Source: Druceiella hillmani (taxonomy: Eukaryota > Arthropoda > Insecta > Lepidoptera > Hepialidae). Taken from it: 64,000 bases of DNA. The notes under the pieces are model-generated. The model made no database searches and was not told where the DNA came from. It saw only the letters and a program-made list of their open reading frames with translations. Below, piece after piece: positions 58,036-64,000 of this stretch (position 1 is the stretch's first letter; the number at the start of each line of letters is the position of its first letter). The stretch lies in assembly GCA_039881145.1 (NCBI GenBank), contig JAYKKI010000137.1, positions 3,119,001 to 3,183,000 of the forward strand, written 5' to 3'. The position numbers were made by a program, and so were the translations under genes.

Positions 58036-59470
58036 ACACACATACCTTAATATATTTTATAGATTACATTTTCCATCTATATATTTCCCTCTTTATTAAC
58101 GGATGTACTTTCTTAACGCGTCTCCAATTCCACAATTGGAATTAAATTTTATGGAACATATAAAATAAAAAGGAATCTAAGGATTATTTTAAAAGTTTAT
58201 CTAATACAATATCTACATATGAATTGTTATTATTTGGAGTGAAAAACAATATTTGACACTTATGTATAGACTATGGGGAGATATATAATTTCATTGATTT
58301 TTTTAAAAGAAATATCTTTCACTGTTCACAAAGATAACACTTAAGTATACCAGTTACTCTTGTTAAATTTATGCTCAACGTTTGCTTTACTTGTTAGGCG
58401 CGATTTCTATGATTGCCTTAGTTATACTCTTCTGTATAATATCATACCTAGTTTGCACACTTTGTTCGTTTCAAGTTAAATTACTTTCTTTCTTAAATAT
58501 TTATTACGTATTTTTGCAGTATGTGGGGTTCGTGATTTTTCGTTTGCACGAAATATAATGGCTCGTTTCTAACAAATACCGTTAATTTTTTTATTTTTAT
58601 ATTTTAATAAATCACTTCATAACTTACCTACCTATATGTGTATAATATAGAGCATTAGTGTATATTATTGGCTATAATACTAATATATTTACATATGTAA
58701 AATTAGGAAAAGAAAAAACCATCTGTAACTTCGACGCATTTTAAAAATATTTCAAATGTTATGAAAAAATATTGCAAGTTTTTAAACTCTCGAGAAATCA
58801 TAATACGACATATGTACAAATAACATATCTACATCATGTATATTTCTGGCATGTATGTGGATGACATATTTCAATGAAACCACTAAGAAATTGGCAATAA
58901 ATAAAATGTTTAGTTATTTTTGAGGTCAACGAACGTATTTTATTTTTGTCTTAAATGTTTTCAGTTTGTGTAGTGGCGTGGGTCTAAAAATTATGGCGCA
59001 TGTTTATTGGCAAACTTTCATTTTGGTATTTTAAATGGTATCAATATAAATATTATCTTTTTTTGTTCATATTACCATTAACCGTTTATAGATAACTCTA
59101 TATAAATAGATGTTAAACCTCTAATATCTCTTTAAATAGATATTAAACCTAGCCTTCTTTCTAGATAAATATATTTTCATTGCTCCAACTAATTTACATT
59201 AGCTCTCCCCGTTTTTTAAGAGTTTGTATTTAAATATTCCCTTCTTAAGAAATTGTAATCCACTTAATATTTCTGGAGTGAGAGACGATATTAAACATTT
59301 TATAACATTCAATTCTAATATTTCTAATCGACATATTGTACCGTTGGATAAGTATTTTAAAATTAATATTATCTCTACTATTTCATATTCATAATATCAA
59401 GATATATATTTTAATCTCTAATCACAAGGCTTCAATTGTGAATTTAAAAATCGAATCGCTATTTCTCTTA
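58036..59470. other. A/T-rich spacer
   Basis: No gene is recognised. gataaata and ttaaacct words repeat locally near 59100-59170. Confidence 0.45.
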
Positions 59471-59573
59471 GAACTAAAAATAAACATTGCAGCTTAAGAA
59501 ATGCTTAAAGAGCTAAAAGAACTAAAAGAACTAAAAATAAATATTGCAGCTTAAGTAAATGCTTAAGAAATAT
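59471..59573 (+). repeat. 57-bp tandem duplication
   Basis: gaactaaaaataaacattgc, then agcttaagaaatgctta at 59471 recurs at 59528 with the (aaaagaact)n motif between. The two copies are nearly identical. Confidence 0.85.
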
Positions 59574-60129
59574 ATAATAAGTTTTTAACATGATACATAA
59601 TTTTTTGATACATTTTTTGATTCATGATACATTATTTCACCAATTTACAATTTTATTAGCCACCACCGAAAATAAATATTACCGCAATAAAATTTAAAAC
59701 ACATTTCGGATAAATTATGTATCTCTACGTAATAAGGGACAGACTCATAACAATTAATATAGTTTTCCATTAAAGCGAGATAATATACCATCTTATTGGA
59801 ATTGAAATGTATCTTGATATTTATATTTCAAGAATATGCACACTTTTCATCTCTTAAACTAAAGTCTTCTTCAAATGTTATTTCAGAGAAATGTACAAGG
59901 TGAATTCCCGGATAATTGATTTAGTTTAATGGATTAAATGTGATGTTAAATAACAAAACTTTGTGTAAGTAACTAAATTAATTTGCAGGAACCGGAAATT
60001 AATTAAATATTTAACAAAAATCGTATCATGGCATTACTGAAATACTTAAACGGTTTTTCGTCAGTCAACCTTCAAGCTGAACAGTAACTTAAAGTCTCTT
60101 TCAATTAGTTTAAATAAAGTAGATAGTTT
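59574..60129. other. A/T-rich spacer
   Basis: tgatacat is repeated several times near 59590-59630. Nothing else is seen. Confidence 0.45.
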
Positions 60130-60440
60130 ATAGTCTTCTACAATTTTTTAACATCTTGACTCTTAAACACTTTGACTTCAGAACTCTTGTTAATTCAATC
60201 AAATCACAATGTAAATATTTCTGTGAAACAATTAGCTTCAATGTGTTGAGATGATTAAAGTTAAGGCATGCGTGTAACGCTTCTCAACTGTAATTTCATA
60301 AATTCCCTATAAAATTTTGCTACATTTTCCACTTTATAAAACATTTAACTCGAATCCGAGCTGAGATTGTAGGCGCGCGTCTTATTTGTGTAGTGAAGGG
60401 CTATCTCACAACCTTGATAAGCTTTTTCAAGATTGGAGTT
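60130..60440 (+). repeat. dispersed repeat family C, copy 2
   Basis: See copy 1 at 57740. The best shared block is aatcacaatgtaaatatttc, then tgtgaaacaattagcttcaa. This copy holds a G+C-raised piece (gattgtaggcgcgcgtctta) not obvious in copy 1. Confidence 0.6.
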
Positions 60441-60940
60441 TGAATAGGCTCATATGTTTATATATTAATATGTTTACGTTAAGCATGTGATATATGTTAC
60501 TACAAAAATAATATAAGTGTATATTTACGTATTCCTGTTTAGTAGTGAAAAGGGGTAGGTATTGTAAAATATATTATAAATCGCTGAACGTCTGTAACTT
60601 CACGTGTGATAGCATAACTTTAGAAAATCATATCTGCGTTTAATTGCTGCAATTAAGTTTTTCCCATAGTTTACAGTTTAAAATTGTATATAGTATATAA
60701 ACAGAAAAATGAATATTTAAAATATTAAGTTCACTTATTAGAATAAATACATTTGATGTAATAAGCTCGAATGAAAAACTAATAAATCATGTCAAAAAAT
60801 TTATATCTATGCAAAATAATGTCTTTAAATATGTTTAGATTGTTTTACAATGCCAAGAGGGCTAAAATTCATAACATACGAATAATAAAATATATATGTG
60901 GATAATAAATTCAAAAACAATTTTTAATTAGCTGATATAA
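60441..60940. other. A/T-rich spacer
   Basis: No gene or strong structure is seen. Confidence 0.4.
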
Positions 60941-60944
60941 CAAT

Positions 60945-61165
60945 AGCTGCGAAGCCCCGAGCTTTTTTGAAAAGCCTTCTAAAAGCTCCTCAGCTGATAT
61001 CAATTGTCTGTATAATGGCTGTATCATTATCCGTACATGAAAAAGATATATCGTCGACATATTTATGAATATCTACATCGGAAGTACAGTAAAATATAAA
61101 CATTTTATATCAAGCCTGAATATTGTTTTTTGTCAATATTACAATAGTAAATACGTACATGTTTA
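60945..61165 (+). repeat. dispersed repeat family E, copy 2
   Basis: Matches 50095-50310: caatagctgcgaagccccga, gcttttttgaaaagccttct, aaaagctcctcagctgatat, caattgtctgtat, gtacatgaaaaagatatatc, gtcgacatat, and ttttttgtcaatattacaat, then agtaaatacgtacatg. This copy has about 15 extra bases (ggctgtatcattatc). Confidence 0.75.
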
Positions 61166-61835
61166 TCGTGTTGTTATACGACTCACTTTAATAAATGGTT
61201 TCATGTAATTATGAATCAAAATTAATTTCAAGCTTGCTAACAAATTGCCCATAACATGATGGATTTTTTCGAGCCCGAAAGAAAAATAATTTAAAAGCAT
61301 GAAAAGAATCCAATTCCAGCCAACTTAATCATTGAACAATTTTATGTACCGTTTATGCAATTGACACATTACGACATGAAACTTGATCATAATCGACGGT
61401 CGCCTTACAAATAAATGGTTAAAGCTGTAAATGGTTAAGACTGTATATGAAAAGATTGGAATGAATTCGATAAGAATATCAAGCATGTATCTTGGAACAT
61501 AAAATAATGCTTAAGTACGAGTAAGACCTACCCCTGAATGTTCCTTATCATCACATGTTATTATCGTAAAGCTTTGTAAGTATATGAAAAAAAATCGATT
61601 CATTTATAAATACTAAACATTCAAAAAATAACTTAAACACGTAATAATTTCACACAAAAATATAAATGAATGCCTTTCCTTTTTTATTACGGAAAGAACC
61701 ACATAGATTTTAATGAATAAATCAATATCGAAATGTGAAATGCCGTATATAATAATACTTAAAAGGCTGTATCTTTTTATTACACCGAGTTAAAACTTGA
61801 TCGTTTATAAATTAGAATAACTTAACGACTTAAAA
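61166..61835. other. A/T-rich spacer
   Basis: No gene is seen. Confidence 0.4.
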
Positions 61836-61839
61836 ATTC

Positions 61840-61990
61840 ATTTCAACTTGACACATTTAACCGTTCCTGAGAAAAATGGTTCTTGTACACACAAATAGAC
61901 AGAGAGACAGACGAGAAAGTGATTCTACGAAAATTATTTTTATTTTATTTCGGAGGACAGGAATCTAACAAAAATGACGAAGTAGCTGTC
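61840..61990 (-). repeat. RTE-like non-LTR 3'-end fragment, copy n (inverted)
   Basis: On the minus strand: gttagattcctgtcctccga, cgtctgtctctctgtctatt, gtgtacaagaaccatttttc and tcaggaacggttaaatgtgt, then caagttgaaatgaat. It follows the family order. Confidence 0.5.
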
Positions 61991-61994
61991 AAAT

Positions 61995-63226
61995 AGGTAT
62001 TAACTTAGGTTTTAGTAGTCATATGCCCATAGATAATTATGTGATTTGTGTCTCGCGGTAAAGTGGGACCAGAACCGCATTGTTATATTGATAAGTTAAT
62101 TGTGGTAAAGTTATCTTTATATTCACCTATTATGATGTTTCTGGGAAGCCTACGAGTAATAATTTAGTAACATACACCCCTTTAATTTATTAACGTAAGT
62201 TCACCGAAACAATTTTGCTAACAAAATGCAATTTTCTTATTTTTATGAGTTTAGGAGTACGTGGTTGAAAAGTCAGGAAGATGGGGGAGTAATCACATGG
62301 TAAATCACTGTGGAGACCAAAGGCGATATTCCACTCTATTACAATTTTTTACCATATACTTTCGGGCTCGAAAGCAATCTATTCAGTTTGGAAATTTCAA
62401 ATGAAGGATACTCACTAGGATTTCATATAGTACTTAACACGGAAGCAACCAAGGTAGTAATTTAAGCCCTCTTTTGTTTCTCATTATCAATAATAATTTT
62501 CTCCCAGTTGTCAACACTGTTAGTTTCCTTCTGTCTGGCGATAGTTTGAATCTATTATTTTAATAGAAAAGCAGTCTGAATGGGAGTTTATCAATGGAGT
62601 CTGGGCCACAAGTTACAATTTAATGAATCTTATTCCTGCCAATGTGTAACCCTTTGTGCATAATTACGAGTTAAATAGAAATCCACTCGTTAGGGTATCA
62701 TCCGTACGGTATCTCGATGTAATTATGGACCTACGCGAACTATCTAACATTCATGATCATATCATTGAAATCTGTTATAAGACCTACATGCTTTTAGGAT
62801 TTATCATGTGACGTATTGTGACCTTCTTTAATTCTTTAATCTGTAGTATTCTTGAGACGAATACAGTCATCCAGTTTCCACATGAAACAACTTATATACT
62901 TAAGTTGGAAATTGTATTAAAAAATTTAAGAGATTTGTAGATAAAAAATATATCGGTACTATCCTCATTATGTATGAGGGCTGACAACTGTTGCTTTTCA
63001 GCATATTATTTTCAGTATATTAATTCTACGCTGTACTAGCTATTTTCGTAAGTACATATATCCCTTTAACCTCATTACATGAATAAGATGTATTCCATGA
63101 TATGATATAAAAGGCATTGTATAATTTTATAATTGTTGGTAGCGAGTTACATTAAAGCAAGTATTAATTTTTTTGTCGATATCTTTCTATAGATTGAATT
63201 GAAAATTTAGGTAACAGCAATTGAAC
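61995..63226. other. A/T-rich spacer
   Basis: No gene is recognised. Part of 62230-62800 is slightly less A/T-rich but shows no motif or maintained frame. Confidence 0.4.
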
Positions 63227-63605
63227 GAAGTCTTTGCAATACCTCTGTTTAAAAAAGTAATCCAAATCAAATATAACATTATGGGAAATCAAATAGTACA
63301 TTATGGGATAAAGACGAACGCAACAGAAATTAAAGGAAGACTTCGAAATAACTCGACATAAAAATCGAGCCAACACAGAAATGAAATATAACGTTATGAA
63401 ATAAAGACAAACGTAACAGGAATTGAAGGAAGTCTTTACAATACCTCGATATAAAAAGTAATCTAATACGAAAATCGAATATTACATTATGGAATAAAGA
63501 TGAACGTAAATGAAACTGAAGGAAGTCTTTGCAATGCCTCCATATAAAAAAGCAATTCAATACGAAAATCAAATAACACATTATGGGATAAAGACGAACT
63601 AATGC
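63227..63605 (+). repeat. 93-bp tandem array, about four units
   Basis: gaagtctttgcaatacctc-type anchors occur at 63227, 63336, 63429 and 63522. The last two intervals are exactly 93. The first is 109 because of a local duplication of acattatggga. Each unit ends in cattatgggataaagacgaa. Because 93 is divisible by three, long frames open on the minus strand with a repeating 31-residue motif (RYCKDFLQFLLRLSLFHNVI). I regard these as by-products, since unit 1 breaks the phase and no ATG context or gene neighbour supports coding. Confidence 0.85.
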
Positions 63606-64000
63606 ATTAGCCCATAATACTATTTATGAAATGTCCAAGGTTTAAACTTATTAACCGAATAGTTGAAAAGTTTAGGTAACCAACTCAACTGAACCAATGT
63701 TAAAAATATTATTGAGGACTAGTTAATCTCTACCTCAATATCTGTCTTTCTGTTTACATATATGGCAATAATTTTATTATTTTTTGATATAGTTTTAGCT
63801 GTTATAAGGAGCATAATATATTGTAGAATAATATGCACTTTTTTGGAAAAATTTATTTGTCATTAAATCTCGACAATTTCCCAAAATTTAAGAGTTAAAA
63901 AAATTCAAAAATACATGTAATGTCATTTATGAAAGACTCCGAAATATCAAAGTTATTTGAAATCGATATTGCATACCCACAAATAGATTTTCTGTCTTCC
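63606..64000. other. A/T-rich spacer to window end
   Basis: Nothing recognised. Confidence 0.45.

Overview
The window is a gene-poor, strongly A/T-biased stretch of an animal nuclear genome, most likely arthropod and probably insect. The grounds are two mariner (DD34D) transposase fossils, a Tc1-like remnant, LINE and RTE-type tails of the kind scattered through insect genomes, many long (TA)n tracts, and no prokaryote-like packed reading frames. I cannot name the order or species. No complete host protein-coding gene is visible; almost every long open frame is either a (TA)n artefact (repeating Ile-Tyr) or a shadow of a repeat.

Layout. 1-5400: spacer with foldback elements (1012-1249, 1891-2107, and smaller hairpins at 2726, 3195 and 3586). 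5400-5735: an unexplained G+C-rich island. 7090-8150: a core-deleted Tc1-like element next to the C-terminal tail of a LINE ORF2. 9555-10890: a compound microsatellite and a LINE 3'-end-like block. 12730-13085: a 206-bp tandem duplication. 13380-13952: the best host-gene candidate, with a G+C-raised upstream region, a TATA box, an initiator and a short open first exon ending at a consensus 5' splice site. 14571-14899: an RTE-like tail and a perfect 27-bp-stem hairpin. 15190-17560 and 21760-27960: members of dispersed repeat families, a 62-bp minisatellite (22615-23395) abutting a Helitron-like 3' hairpin, and a 155-bp tandem array. 28031-28785: RTE-like and tRNA-derived SINE-like pieces. 30880-35185: local tandem duplications and a (TA)n block with a 60-bp higher-order period. 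37169-38423 and 47241-48405: two near full-length but dead mariners. 38765-44220, 51040, 54880, 56480 and 61840: further decayed RTE-like tails. 54385-54774: a cluster of perfect hairpins. 63227-63605: a 93-bp tandem array.

Read as a whole, this is an intergenic or intronic repeat graveyard: class II elements (mariner, Tc1, foldback/MITE, possibly Helitron), non-LTR tails, SINE-like pieces, and many recent short-range duplications. I found no convincing new biological system. The features most worth checking are the promoter/first-exon candidate near 13.8 kb, the minisatellite plus Helitron-like terminus near 23 kb, the two-copy foldback family, the dispersed family carrying an expandable 155-bp array, and the perfect hairpin at 14.84 kb. 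All identity judgements were made by eye, and family names rest on motif recognition, not on database searches.
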